Part shown: piece after piece, positions 1 to 11,636 of the stretch
Numbering within the stretch: position 1 is the first letter of the stretch
Layout: each line of letters opens with the position of its first letter
Assembly (NCBI GenBank): GCA_021186555.1
Contig: JAJKFL010000012.1
Coordinates: 18,921,711-18,985,710 of the forward strand
Source: Reticulitermes speratus
Lineage: Eukaryota > Arthropoda > Insecta > Blattodea > Rhinotermitidae
Direction: 5' to 3'
DNA: 64,000 nucleotides
Position numbers and translations under genes: made by a program
The notes under the pieces: generated by a model
Databases searched by the model: none
Told to the model about the DNA's origin: nothing
Seen by the model: only the letters and a program-made list of their open reading frames with translations

Positions 1-315
1 GGTGGTCCGCGGATCACTGATGGTCCGCGAGAAAATTTTGGTGGTCCGTGGAGAAATTTGGACATTATTTGCAATTTTTATGTTTATTATACTGTTTCAT
101 TATATTCACTATATTCATTATATATTAATATCACACTAATAATTTTGTTATAATTAAACAAGTGCATTTCATATTAATAAAATGGAACTTTTATGATCAT
201 TATTTTATAGATGTTTGTACCTTTTTAAAAAAAATTCATGTTAGTGGTCCGCGGGATTCAAAATTGTGAGTTTAGTGGTCCATGAGGTCCGAATGGTTGG
301 CGACCGCTGCTCTAA
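1..315. repeat. Remnant of a ggtccgcgg-type dispersed repeat
   Basis: The motif ggtccg(c/t)gg recurs at both ends of this AT-rich stretch, and it ends with ggttggcgaccgctgctct. That ending resembles hAT-type MITE termini, as in the other CAGTGGTT elements of this window. The left end is outside the window. Confidence 0.35.
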
Positions 316-1879
316 TGTACCGACACGTTTCTAAGCAACTGGCTTATAATGAAGGGTGCTGTATCTAGACACCTGTTCAGTGTTTTGCGTGATATTGGTG
401 GTATATGGTAATTCACGTAACATGAATGTAGTGTGTGTGTAATATTAAGATAAAAATTGGAAATTTAAATTGACCAGTAATTAACGAAAAGTAAGTCCCG
501 TTTTTATAATAGCGGTACCGTGAAGATACCGGTTTTAATTTGTGTTTGTGAGGTAATCTGTTTCTTTTATAGGACAGCAGATTTAACTCTTTGCCGATCC
601 CAGTGGTTATTGTACGCACTACCAGGGCCAACGTTCTGCCCACCGAGTCCTTACGCGTTTTGTAGGGATCTCACAACAAACAGCGAATCCCTATACAGCA
701 TTGACTGGTTTTTATAACCGAGACGGAGAGTGTTTACTGCGCGGTAGGAACCTAATCTCTAAATATAATTTAGGGTGTTCTTAGTCTTTAAAAAGTCAAT
801 AAGCATCTGGAAGCTCCTGCGACCGGCCATCTCGACACAGGTTTCCTTGGTTTTCCTCTGTGTTCAAGCAGATGCTGAGATGGTTCCGAAGATTCCAATT
901 TGCTACTGCATGCTTCTCATGCGGCCCTCCCAGTCTATATTTATGAAGATTGAACCCCTTGTTTTAAAGATAAAGTTAAATTAAATTTCTAAATTATGCG
1001 CTTTAGCATTACTGAGAAATCAAAATTCCGCTGCCCTTATTTCAAGCTGCTACTGTCACCATTTTAACGACTTCTTAACACATTTTTATTCTCTTACTAC
1101 AACCAGAAGGACGAGCGGGCGAAGCCTGGGCAACTTGTAACAAAGTGACGCGCTTCCCCGTCCCTCCATACGACAGTCGTAGTCTGTAAGGTGTTGATAT
1201 GTTGTTCCGGAAAGTTTGGTCAGACCGTGGTGTCAGCCTGCGTGCCAGGGGAAGTGTAAGAACATAACGCAACTGAGCACTGATACTTATCAGTATGGTA
1301 ACACGTTTTGGAGAGGCATGGTCGACGGTGGTGTGTCACCACTTGGAGTCTACATTTTAGCGCCACAATACATTCCGAAATTAACATTTCGCAACGACAG
1401 GAAAAGTGGTAAGGTGGGCTAGCGTTATCGCGGCTGTCGAATGCTTGCGTAATGTCCGTTGACAAAGATAAGCCCCTGTGTCCTGGTAACCTTCATTGAA
1501 ATGCGTTTCGGAAATTTATTTAACATCCTGTGAGTCTGGGTCACTTTCCACTGGAGTAAAACGGCCGTAGCGTGAAATTAATGACTCAGATGTAGTGTAG
1601 GAACGAAAATAGTGTTACCTTCCAAGTACTTCTTAATGCGAAGTGTGCGGTGATAAATATATCAGCGCATTTGCACCTTCAAGTATGGATCTGACTCCAT
1701 GGAACAGAAGAGGTCTTCTTGAAAACTTTTTTTTACTTTAATAGACTTCACCCCGTTGCGTCCTCGAAATAATCCAATAATAACAAAGGTGTTTTAACTT
1801 ATTTCAGCAAACTCGTACTCCGTTGGCTTAACTTGACTTCCAAGACTGCTGAATAGAAAAACACAACTAGAATATATGC

Positions 1880-2159
1880 GGGGCACGCGGTGGCGCAGTT
1901 GCTTGAGGCTCTGCGCTTCAAGCCGGAAGGTCGCGGGTTCGATTTCCGATGGTGTCATTGGCATATGACCCTGGGATCGACTTAGTCTGTAACAGAAATG
2001 AGTACCAGGAATATTTCCTGGGGGGGGGGGGGGGGTAAAGGCGGCCGGTGCGTAGGGCTGACAACCTTACCACCTTCATGTGCCGATTGTCTGGAAATCT
2101 GGGAGCCTCAACCTCCTGGAACCCTAAGGGCCTACCTGTAATGGGATTGCTTTGCCTTT
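1880..2159 (+). mobile_element. SINE family A, copy 1 (near full length)
   Basis: This is a tRNA-derived SINE. An A-box-like ggcgcagttgcttgaggc and a B-box-like gggttcgatttcc lie in the first 75 bases. A body follows (gtaccagga..tttcctgg, then taaaggcggccggtgcgtag) that recurs in copy 2 at 3198. A run of 16-18 G sits where copy 2 has only six. Imperfect flanking duplications (actagaatatatg on the left, acttagaatgtatg on the right) fit retrotransposition. Confidence 0.75.
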
Positions 2160-2795
2160 ACTTAGAATGTATGTTAAAATTATAAATTTTAATAAAATAT
2201 TTTAATATTCATCGTATTTTTATCGACTGTTGGCTAACATACGTATTACAGTTTTATTGTAATAATAATAATGTTATTGGGGACACCCCCCCCCCCCCAA
2301 AAAAAAAGACAGGTCATATGTAGTAATATGAGTTGCAGTTTTGCGTGCAATGTGAGTCTGTATTTAGCCTGAGGGTAGATTATTTAATTCGAAACATGTA
2401 GCATTTTCTTAGAATATACAGTTGTGTTGGACTGATAGCGTGATGTTGTGATTCTTCTTGAGAAGCTAATATTCTCCGTGCTAGTCAAGAAATTACTCGC
2501 GTTTTAGGGAGCTTCATAGTTCTGTCATGAGCTAGATGAGCCCAGTTACACACTTAAACGCTATTTAGTCATATCGATGAACCATTTTAATATTATCCCC
2601 CATCGTCGCCTGCGATTGCGAACTGATCAAGTAGCTTAAGAATGAAAGAAAGGCGCCCAACTGTAATGCCAACATATATGCACCTTTAAAGGCATATATT
2701 TTTATAATAAAAGGTAATTGTGTTGACAAGAATTGTCTTTACTCTGGCTGTATTGTATAACTTAACATGACTCATTCTGTTGTGCTAAATATATG

Positions 2796-3186
2796 AAGAA
2801 CCAAGAAGTCTCTGTGAAACACAATATATATTTGATATAGAAGACCTAAAGCAGCTACATGTTTCGGCTTGTAAATTACCCCATTGTCAGGCTGTACAGT
2901 ACATGATTTTCTAAGATCGCGTAAGGTACAACAATGCACGTAACGTTAATCAAGATTGAGATCTCAGAATTGTCACATTCAGTATCTGTGACATTCACAG
3001 GTACTGAATGTGACAATTTTGAGATCTCAGACTTGATTAATGTTACTTGCATTGTTGTACATTACGCCTCCTTATAAAATCTTGTGCAGCCTGATGATGG
3101 CGTAATTTAAAAGCCGAAAATTGTAGCTGGTTTTAGTTCCCCTGTATCAAAAATATATTGTGTTTGACGGATACTTATTGGTTCTT
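2796..3186. mobile_element. Foldback element with Penelope-like ribozyme arms
   Basis: Two arms of about 190 bp are inverted repeats separated by a few bases near 2995. The outer ends read aagaacca and tggttctt, with acacaatatat and atatattgtgt just inside. Each arm holds the tttcgg / gccgaaa hammerhead-like core: the right arm is close to consensus on the plus strand, the left arm is degenerate on the minus strand. No protein is encoded. The structure fits a head-to-head pair of Penelope-like terminal repeats. Confidence 0.6.
3087..3129 (+). ncRNA. Hammerhead ribozyme-like motif
   Basis: The core reads CTGATGA (3091-3097), a 3-bp stem II GGC/GCC with a long loop, GAAA (3116-3119) and a GTA cleavage triplet. 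Stem I is CAGC (3087-3090) with GCTG (3126-3129). The C3-A9 and G12-A14 core positions match the hammerhead consensus. Stems II and III are short, so solo activity is doubtful. Type I hammerheads of Penelope-like elements often have a very short stem III. Confidence 0.5.
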
Positions 3187-3197
3187 ACTGTACTGTA

Positions 3198-3456
3198 CAA
3201 GCCGGAAGGTCGCAAGTTCGATTCCCGATGGTGTCATTGGAATTTTTCATTGACATAATCCTTTCGGCCACACTATGACCCTGGGGTCGACTCAGCCTCT
3301 AACAGAAATGAGTACCAGGAGTATTTCCTGGGGGGTAAAGGCGGCCGGTGCGTAGGGCTGACAACCTTACCACCTTCATGTGATTGTCTTGAAATCTGGG
3401 AACCTCAACCTCCTGGAACCCTAAGGGCCTGTCCAGGCCTGTAATGGGATTACTTT
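3198..3456 (+). mobile_element. SINE family A, copy 2, 5'-truncated with target duplication
   Basis: It matches copy 1 from agccggaaggtcgc onward, so the A-box end is missing. A perfect 11-bp duplication, ACTGTACTGTA, flanks it at 3187-3197 and 3457-3467. That duplication shows the truncated copy inserted as such. It sits directly against the right end of the foldback element. Confidence 0.75.
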
Positions 3457-5291
3457 ACTGTACTGTATAAGTCAGATGTCAGCGTCCTTAAGCCAGTCAT
3501 ATCCACTCAAATACAAATACACATGTTGCACCAAACTTGCTATAAAACAAAAGAACATGCTGATAATATTTATTCGTAAGAGATCACTTTTCATACACAT
3601 TTCGAATTTTACGTTAAATGGCGCATTATTCCAAACTTAAAAGAGTACGAAAGACCCCCGTCTTACATGTATCGTGTCTGTTTTCTATTAGAGATTTAAA
3701 GAAATAAACCATTGGATGTAACTGCCAGTCGCATATTTTTTTGAGGATGCTCTTACAAGGACACACATACAGAACATTTATGTAACTGGAAAGCTATTTA
3801 TCCTTTCAGAGACAACTGGTATGGGCACCGTAATGAATGACAGATTGACACATTCCGTAACTTGTTTTGATTGTGATCAAAGAATGTACTGAATGTAAAG
3901 CGTAGGCATTTATATCTCATGGTTGGCAACATTGCTGTTCGATCCTTATAAACAGCTGTTCAGCCGTCAGGGAAATACCCACACCTTTCTTCATTTCCAC
4001 TACCCAAACTGCACCACAGAATAACGCCGTACAACAAACCACAACTCTTTTTTACGCCGCTGTTAAAATGTCATAGTAAACTCGTCAGTAAACCTACTTC
4101 AGTTGCCACACTGGTTAGGCCAGAGGTCTTGTATTGATTTAGGGTTCAATATGAAATGATTAATCCTTTAGGTATTTGAGGGGTTTCGTGCAGGGCTGGA
4201 AGTGGGAGTAGATTCAATTAGTTGTATGTAAGTTTTTAAAGAAGTTATTTTCGGTGTCTAAAGCCGTTTCCAACATTGAGACGCGTGTACGTAGCAGCGA
4301 CGCACTTTAAGCGAAAGTGAACAGTGACCGTTCTCACTGGTATATGTCCTTCTTTCCCCAAATTCTTTTAGCTGGATCCCAGAGCGTCTGCCATATTCTG
4401 GAGAGTCATTTGCACCCTGAGCACAGTGATGAATTCTTTAGGAATTTGATAAGGTTCCATGGACAGGAGGTTATATATGTGTACATCTAACTTCACTTCT
4501 GTTTCCTTTCGTCATCACAGAGACAGTATCCTGATAAGGGACAAGAGAATGCATCTGAACATAAAGCAGATTCTGTTGTTGGTCATGTGTCCAGTGTTAC
4601 TCGGTATATTATCGTATGCTTGTGACCTGATGGTGTTTGCGAAGGAATAAGAAACCTTATTAGCGATATTATGGCCGTATGATTTCTGCACACTGGTTTT
4701 CATCTTCCATAGAGGAGAATGGTGGCTATTTTTGGAAGGAGGCGCTGTGTTCAGTTTGCTGTTCCTCGACGTGTATTGTACTGGCTGGCGAATCATGTTC
4801 TTTGTGCCCAGGGTTTCTGTTTTTATTGTTCCAGGAACGGTGGAGTTAAAATTACGTGCTCGTCCAACAGATGGCAGAATGTTCTGCGATCACGCTACCA
4901 TCTAGTGACAAGTTACCGTAGTATTTAGTGATGTACAGTCGCTGTCAAAACCTATTTATTTAATTCGTGTGTGCGCTATCTTTTCGATGTACTGTCTGAA
5001 CGTGCAGTGAGAATCACGATACCGATGGTGATGAGTTATTTTTGTTTTAAATCTTTGTTGTATTGTTACTGTAATTTTACCATTATTGCAACTGCGATTC
5101 ACAATTTCTGGATGAGAATTATTCAAATAATTATTACTGTGTGATCGGTAAAGTAAACAGATTGATTATTGGATTTATTTATGATTATTCTGTACACAGA
5201 AAACGGTAAAATTGTTGAAGTGTTTAAATACGTCTTGAGGACATGGGGAATGGAGGTAATGCTCCACGCTTTCTAGACATTGACATTAGGT

Positions 5292-5501
5292 CAGGATTTC
5301 CAACCCGCGGCCCGCCAGGTTGTGTTATGCGGCTCGCGGCCACATTTGGAAGTTATGTATACTGTAAAGGTCACACACTAATTCAGAAGGGTGTGTTGTT
5401 GTTGTGTTGTTTGTTGTTTTTTTTTTTTTTTTTCGTACGGCCTGCGAACCAGCCCGCAATAACGGTTGTGGCTTTTTGTTGGAAAAGATTGGACAGCCCT
5501 G
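5292..5501. mobile_element. hAT-like MITE
   Basis: The left end CAGGATTTCCAACCCGCGG and the inverted right end (read outward CAGGGCTGTCCAATC) define an element of about 210 bp with no coding capacity of its own. The 8-base flanks cattaggt and cactagat are similar and may be a decayed target duplication. An ORF that runs across it is incidental. Confidence 0.5.
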
Positions 5502-5718
5502 CACTAGATGGATGTGAGTTGTTAGTATTAGGCTGCAGTATTATAGGTTACAGAGTGGACGACTTCACAACATTGGTAATTGTACTGGAATTTAGCATTT
5601 TTTTAAATTTTGAGTTTAATTTTTTTAGATTTTTCAGTTTGACCATGGAGTTTGTTTTAAACAACGTCTCTGTGAGGTCCGAGATTCTCGTGGTTAATTA
5701 TTATGCAGGTTTTTGCAT

Positions 5719-5799
5719 TGCGGGATGTGACGCCGTGTAGTCTAGTAGAACTGTGCTGACGTTTCAGATAATCAGCATACACGGCTTCACACCCCGCAG
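5719..5799. repeat. Short inverted repeat related to the ribozyme-bearing family
   Basis: The left arm gcgggatgtgacgccgtgta faces an imperfect inverted copy, acacggcttcacaccccgc, with gacgtttcag between them. A related half copy (gactacacggcgtcacatcc) lies near 22154-22175, and a weaker one near 48620. It looks like a decayed member of the foldback group in this window. Confidence 0.35.
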
Positions 5800-6161
5800 G
5801 GCAGCAACCTGCATACTTGTGCGTCCTCTCCGTTTGTCAGTATAGTAACAAGGTCTAGAGGAGCGACGGGGCGTGTACGTGAGCTGTTGTGTATGAAAAT
5901 TACAGTCTGTTCTTGCATTTGTTGAGCCTGTGTTGCTGTCATCTTTGTACATCTGGTTGTTATTTTATTATTTTGTGGTCACTTTGTTGTAGGAATCACA
6001 TTTTTTAAGAAACCAAAAACCGGAGACTTAATAACACTTAGGGATAACCTAGATACAATTATGACATACGGATACAAAAAATGAAATAATAATAGAAAAA
6101 AACTGTACGTAGACACTGAGTTCAGTTACTGGTTTTTCTTTACATAGCCGTACAAAAACGT

Positions 6162-6455
6162 GGGCCGGGATAGCTCAGTCGGTACAGCGACTCGCTACGA
6201 GCTTGGACGGTCGGGGGATCGAATCCCGGTGGGGGCGAGATTTTCCACACCCGTCCAGACCGGCCCTGGGGCCTACCCAGCCTCCTATACAATGGGTACT
6301 GGGTCTCTTTCCCGATGGTAAAGCGGCCGGGGCGTGGAGTTGACCACCCACCCTCATCTAGTGCCAGGGTTAAAGAAAGAGTAGAGCTATACCTCTACTT
6401 TCCCCCTCTGGGCCTTCATGGCTTGTTCTAGGGAGAACTTTACCTTTACTTTACA
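6162..6455 (+). mobile_element. SINE family B, near full-length copy
   Basis: The head gggccgggatagctcagtcg resembles a tRNA-Lys 5' half, with A box tagctcagtcgg and B box ggatcgaatcccgg. A unique body follows, including taaagcggccggggcgtgga and a tail near ccttcatggc and ttacctttactt. About a dozen diverged copies occur in the window on both strands. The central taaagcggccgg module is shared with family A. Confidence 0.75.
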
Positions 6456-6585
6456 TATCCGTTCCTCACCCTCCGCAGTCTCAGTCCAGACTCTATTATC
6501 ACTAACCTACACATCTTCCTGTCTCTCTCTCCTATTCCTTCCCGATACTCGCTGGTTGATCGTTGACCTATACATGTTTTCTCCC
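6451..6585 (+). repeat. Dispersed repeat C
   Basis: It starts with atatccgttcctcacc, contains cacatcttcctgtctctc and ends near tggttgatcg. Diverged copies lie at 23021-23145 (same strand) and 24960-25060 (opposite strand). Here it adjoins the 3' end of a SINE-B, so it may be part of a longer composite repeat. Confidence 0.5.
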
Positions 6586-6868
6586 ACAGCAGAAAAGTAA
6601 AAAAAAATTGTTTGCGTCATTACAAGTGTTTGGGACTTGGAAATGACTGGGAAATTTTGTGTCCCCAACCGAATTTTGCGTGACACCGGAACATAGTTAT
6701 TAACCCGTGAAACCCTGTCTGTCCCGGGAAAATAGGGACGGATGGGTTCCGTATGTGTTGGGGTTGCAGATAAAAAGAGTAGACATAAATGTGCGTCAAT
6801 ATTAACGCGTTATGTTAAATGGTAGATGTAGTTGATACAGTACGTTTACTTTGTGCTGTTTGCTTCAG

Positions 6869-7002
6869 GGAAATACAAGCAGCAACTGGTGAGTGGATGA
6901 ACGAGTATGTGAGGCGTCCAAGCCGGCGCCGAGACAACAGAGTGTACGTGCCGGCAGCTGATCTCATCAAGAGAAGCATACGCAGGTCATGGACCATATC
7001 AA
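6869..7002 (+). CDS. btsz: Coding exon: Slp homology domain 2 (bitesize / synaptotagmin-like)
   Basis: A strong acceptor (tgctgtttgcttcag) and a consensus donor (aa|gtgagt) bracket 134 bases encoding about 45 residues. The peptide contains EIQAATGEWMNEY and later ADLIKRSIRRSWT. This follows the SHD2 pattern of synaptotagmin-like proteins, where a KE-type helix leads into ATG(D/E)W and then a basic segment. SHD helices bind Rab GTPases such as Rab27. Bitesize is the insect Slp; in Drosophila it binds phosphoinositides and Moesin and supports apical junction actin. The exon ends in phase 1 and joins the next exon in frame (WTIS-N-PSPRWS). An upstream acceptor at 6839-6840 would add LLCAVCFR, which could be the last CxxC of the family's zinc finger, so the 5' edge is uncertain. 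Exon status is fairly sure; the family name is an inference. Confidence 0.65.
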
Positions 7003-8457
7003 GTGAGTGCAATGACCATGCTTGAACCAATCGCATCCATAGGTTCAGAGGTTAATTAATGATGCTTGTAATGCAGTGGTTATATCGAGCGGGTAATACT
7101 CTGGACTTGTGTTTGAAGAGTATGCGGTTAAAATTTTGGCCAGGCTACTGTCTGTTTTGATTGAAGGGTTCATGACTTTCAGTCGCGTTCGCAAAATTGC
7201 GAAAAGTGACTGTTAGCTTCGTCATGTCCTGCCGTCTGTCCGCCCGCATGTAAGAGCTCGGCTCCCACTGGACGGATTTTCATGAAATTTGATATTGAGT
7301 ATCTTTCGAAAATTGTAGAGAAAATAAGTTTGATTAAAAAACCTGACAAGAATAACGGGTACTTTACACGAAGACCTATGTACATTTATGGTAGTATCTT
7401 GCTGAATTCTTCTGAGAATGAGAAATGTTTCACACAAAAGTTCTTGAGAAAATCAAAACATACACTTTATGTTCAATAATGTTTTTCCGAATATCATGTC
7501 GTTTATGAGATAATGTGGAAAAATGTGGTAGCGCTAGACAGGCCACAGATGACAATATAATATGGCGCATGCGCTTTGCATGCTGGGTAACTAAGGCTGC
7601 AGACACACACTAAGAATATGTAATACTTATTGCTTTTCCACTGCAACAATGGTTATGTGAACATACCTTGATGTTGCGTTTTAAACATACATTGCCTGAC
7701 TTATTAGTTTCTGTGGGTGAAACGTAACGTGTAATGAAGTGACTGACAAGGCCTTGGGGATGGGAACAGGTGGCAGGCTCCTGAACATGGTAATGAACTT
7801 TCAGGTTTCAAAAAACGTAGGGAATTTCTTGATTAGCTGAGGAACTGTTAGCTTCTCAGGAAGGATTCTAGCACATGGAGTTACTTTAATTCTGTGAATA
7901 CAGCCTATCCAGTGAAAATTTTGTATTAAACTCATTACTGAAATATATGGAACAAGTAAGTGTTTTTACATACCAGTACTGATTTCTTTTAAACCTAAAT
8001 GCTGTACTGCAATGTTACTAATAGAAACCGTCAACACAGCGGTTCTTTTTAAAATCAAATACCACAACCACAGCAGCATATTTCAGCTTGATGTGTTAAA
8101 CCATTTTTGCGATGGATGGAAAATTTTGTAGCAAATGTCATCCCATTATGTCTTGTGTAGCATATCAAGACGAAACATGTTGCTGTAGTTGTTTTATTTA
8201 ATTTTATTAAACATTTATGTTTATGGCTTTTATTAGTAATGTTTTTTACGTTAAGACACGACTGGATGACCCACATTAAGTTAACTAAATATTGCTGTTA
8301 GGTTTTCCTGAAGAATGTGACATCCAGAGGTCGTAATTGGTCTGGACAAAGTGGGGAAAAATGATCATGTGTCAGAATTTTAATGGAAGTGAAATGGTGT
8401 ATGTAGTGAATACTATTTTAAACATGTTACAAGTACAGAACATGTTTCTTTCTTCAG
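7003..8457 (+). other. Intron between the SHD2 exon and the next exon
   Basis: It begins gtgagt and ends tttctttcttcag. It holds a LINE 3'-end fragment (7741-7885). At about 7200-7330 a stretch with gattttcatgaaatttga resembles 46205-46225 and is probably a dispersed repeat. Nothing recognisable is seen from 7890 to 8457. Confidence 0.6.
7741..7885 (+). mobile_element. LINE 3'-end fragment
   Basis: It matches the end of the better copy at 51095-51418: gggaacaggtggcaggctcc, then atgaactttcaggtttc, then gaatttcttgattagctgag. The coding part is lost. Confidence 0.55.
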
Positions 8458-9763
8458 ATCCATCACCTCGCTGGTCTGCTCTAAGGGGATCACCGGAGTG
8501 GCGAGCTTACAACAGCCTTCCACGTCACCAGGACTGTTCATACCCAGTTGTAAACAATCCCTACCATTCCCCTGTCCTTCCTCCAGATCCTGACTCTAAT
8601 GAGAATCTTCCACCACTGACTAACAGTCTTATTAGCCCACCTCCATCCAAACAGCAACCTGAGCAGTCATGGACTCTCAAGTAGAGAGCAAGACAAACCA
8701 GAGCCGCAGCTACTGCCGAGTTTCCGGGATCGTGTCCACACTTCACCTCTACCCATGATGGCAAGACAGAGAAGATACTCTCCCAGCAGAGGATGCGTTA
8801 ACTGTGACACACCTGCCCAAGAACGATTCATCACAGATCGTCGATTCTATCCTGGGGAAAGGGGCAGGGGTTTCCTAAATAGGAATACAAAATCTGAATC
8901 TGATCACGACTGCAGATCACCTGTCACTTCTACACCACTTATGGACCGTGGTGTCCATGACGGTTATTCATCGTCCCCAACATCTCGTCGCAGAGAACTT
9001 CTGAAACATCCACGATTTAGTGACGGAAGTTACCAGACATCCTCTGATGTAGTGGTCTGCAGTAGGCATTATGGTGATATTAGACAGTCTTTCAGTGATG
9101 ATTCAAGTCCCACTCCAGTTTGTAACATCGTGCGTGATCAACGAGATGAGAAGAGAAAATCCATTATGGAACAGGATACAGCAAAAAACTCCATGATCAG
9201 CGAAGAACAGAGAAGAGAATCAGCAGTTGGACATGACAATACAAAAGGTTCTACACTTGATGAAGAGCCAAAATCAGAACAGAGAGGTGCTTCTGTTACA
9301 GGGCTTGAGTCTGTGAAATCAAATTCTAATAATCAGAGTTCTGTATCCAATTCAGCTTCAGCCATTTGTCGAGGGGACTCTGCCCCACTAAAATCACAAC
9401 GCCGCCATCCTCTGATCAGAAATTCTCCGGTGTTGAGTCCCAGTTCACGTGGTGTGAGTTCATTTGGTCAGGCAGATATCTACCACAGTGGAAGTTTTGC
9501 TCTAGAATACAGTGGCAATAGTGACAGTGGAGGGGAAGTAGTGGCGACACCGCCAATGCCCAGTCGGAGATTTGGCAGCATGTTATCTGCAGGGAAGAAA
9601 AGCGATGATGGGCCTTTGGAAGAATCACCAGGTCCTGGGGGTTCATCCCCTGCCTCCATAAGGGCAAGCTCTGGAGATGACATTATGGATGCAGAGCCTT
9701 TGTTTCGTAAAGTGACCATCAAGAAGAGACGCCAGGAGACTCGTCGTCTGGTGGATGGAAATG
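8458..9763 (+). CDS. btsz: Coding exon: Ser/Pro-rich linker after SHD2, with one frameshift
   Basis: The acceptor tttctttcttcag and donor atg|gtgagt bracket an exon of about 435 codons. It joins the SHD2 exon in phase 1 and also ends in phase 1. It begins NPSPRWSALRGSPEW and ends near FRKVTIKKRRQETRR, a basic patch. The rest is hydrophilic and Ser-rich with no folded domain that I recognise. The frame shifts once, between about 8617 and 8683. The first frame ends at a stop after SKQQPEQSW, while the next frame is open across SSHGLSSREQDKPEP and on to the donor. The exon length is one base more than a multiple of three, so a single extra base explains this. A linker between SHD and C2 domains is usual in Slp proteins. 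I infer the same gene from splice phase. Confidence 0.72.
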
Positions 9764-10200
9764 GTGAGTTTAAAGCTTTGTCTTGTGTCATTTGCTCTCC
9801 AGATGTCTTGTCTGTTGCTACAAATGTTGTCAGATGAGAACTGAAGGTTTTATGAAACAACAGAATGTAAAGATCTCATTTCTGCAATAAGACTTAGATA
9901 GGAAGACCACTGATGAATTTTGGGAGTGATAGGAAATTGTGTTTTGGATGAAAATCATGTTAAATGCTGTGCCATAGTAAAATTTTATATTGTACTCAGT
10001 TACAGTCTTGAGCTCTGCTAACCTGAGTTTGCTCTGAGGGTAGTGCCGTGTTTGCTCCTGCTGTTGTGAAGATGGTGAAATGCTCAGCTGAGGGGATTCA
10101 CAGTTTCATGTGGACTTCTAACCATGCTTGGGTCTTGTATTCCTTGCAGTTATAAAACTTCGTGTTTTTCAGATGTGCAGGACGGAATAAAACGGGAGTC

Positions 10201-10357
10201 GACAGATTTTCCAAATGTCTAGGAGCTGTCTCAAAATTCTAGTCCCCAGAAGGGTGATGTGAAGCTAGTTCCATAATGAGGACCCACAAATATTAGGTGC
10301 AACTACACAAAATTTACTTCCCCAGGTGCCCTGGTGTCTGGGATTTGTGCACACCTG
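10201..10357. mobile_element. hAT-like MITE, decayed copy
   Basis: It is homologous along its length to the better element at 16898-17063. Shared blocks are attttccaaa, tctaggagc, ccagaagggtga and the right end ggatttgtgc. The termini are eroded. Confidence 0.5.
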
Positions 10358-10627
10358 GAAGAACATGAGTTGAGATATGGAACACACTCACATGCACCTT
10401 CCATATCAAAAATACTTTTTTTCTTTTAAGTTGGTTTACTGTTTTTATGCAATGTGGCAACTTTAAAGACAGTGTAGAAGTTGTGCAAGAGTTTGGCATA
10501 CCATTTACTCTTTCCATATTTTCACCGTACTGTTCGAGGTTTGCACATTTGCACAGTGTAGATGTACTTCCAGTGGCATTCAGCTGTCTTGTATGACACA
10601 ATTTAGGGGTGCAACCACAGGATAGGG

Positions 10628-10782
10628 TCAGTGGGTATAGGGGTTCTTTTCCAGGGGTAAAGCAGTCAGAGTGTGATATTGACCACTCACCTCCCTCTAG
10701 TGCTTAGGTTAAGAATGACGGGAGCTACACGTCTACTCCCCTGTATGCTTTCATGGTGTGGGGAGGGTCACCTTTTGCTATA
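10628..10782 (+). mobile_element. SINE family B, 5'-truncated
   Basis: Only the body and 3' part remain: cagtgggtataggggttctt, ggggtaaagcagtcagag, gaccactcacctccctctag and a tail at tttcatggtgtgg. The tRNA-like head is missing. Confidence 0.6.
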
Positions 10783-11476
10783 GGAGACGACTTATGAGCC
10801 AGATAGAATATGAAGAGTTTGTTGATAATGTCTCAGGGTAATAATTGTCTGTGGATAGAGATGTGTGTGGTGTGGAGTTTTATTTGTGTATTGCAGAAAT
10901 GTGGTATCAGTATGTTATAAGAATTGTTGAGGCTTGCTGAAGACATATATGATAAAACTATTAAACTCATTTTGTACACACTAAAATGTGAGTCCTTATA
11001 AGGATTTGTAGGAACAGTGACAGACATTTGAAGGGTTACTACAAGTACTGATCAGAAAGTAGGTTTCTCTGTTTTATGTTATAATGTGTTTATTAAGTTG
11101 TTTGTGTAATGATCCTTTCACATGAACACCAATTACGTGTCATATAAAAACTTCTGATGTCTAAGTTTTGGCTTGATATGTTGTGTGCAATTTTATATGT
11201 TGTACATGACGTCATTGAACCAGTACATGCTGCATATGCAAATGTCAGTATTTCAACTGATGACATTATCGTTCCAGCAGAAAAGCCAACTTTCTGTTCG
11301 TCTTGTAAAAATAAAAGTAATTTTACATATGATTTTCACAATTTGACCTACTTGTCATATAGCTGTATTATGCAGTTATTGCAGTGCTTGCTTCAATGTG
11401 GTGTTGGTTGGTAACAAGCTGTGACAGTGATTTTTGTGTTCTTATGTTGATGCACCTTAATGACTGTTTACAAATA

Positions 11477-11636
11477 CAGTAGAACCCTGTTAAGAAGTCT
11501 TTCAAGGGACCAGAGGGTTAGGGACTCCTTAAGCGGGAAGACTTATTAAGAGGGAAAGCACATATTATGGATTTTATTTTGGGACTTTAAAAATCAGACT
11601 TCTTACGGGGGAAAACTTCTTATGCGGGTTCTACTG
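11477..11636. mobile_element. pogo/mariner-type MITE with TA target sites
   Basis: Inverted ends CAGTAGAACCCTGTTAAGAA and (read outward) CAGTAGAACCCGCATAAGAA bound 160 bases, flanked by TA on both sides. There is no coding capacity. CAGTAGAACC ends recur in the element at 26739. Confidence 0.7.

Larger units (their letters stand above)
1..6868 (+). other. Upstream intron (5' part of the window)
   Basis: No coding exon is recognisable here. Short ORFs are isolated, without paired splice sites, and several overlap repeats. The region holds a ggtccgcgg-type repeat at the left edge, two SINE-A copies, an inverted-repeat element with a hammerhead motif, a hAT-like MITE, a SINE-B copy and an associated repeat. 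I see nothing I can name in roughly 320-1860, 2170-2790, 3470-5290 and 5800-6160. It is called intron because the exon at 6869 starts at a good acceptor and encodes an internal protein segment, so earlier exons must lie to the left. Confidence 0.5.

Noticed and set aside
5243-5740. 165-codon plus-strand ORF
   Set aside because: It runs through a hAT-like MITE and a poly-T run and has no protein-like composition or conserved motif.
6162-6240. True tRNA-Lys gene
   Set aside because: The head fits A and B boxes but continues directly into a SINE body found in many copies, and the acceptor stem is not closed.
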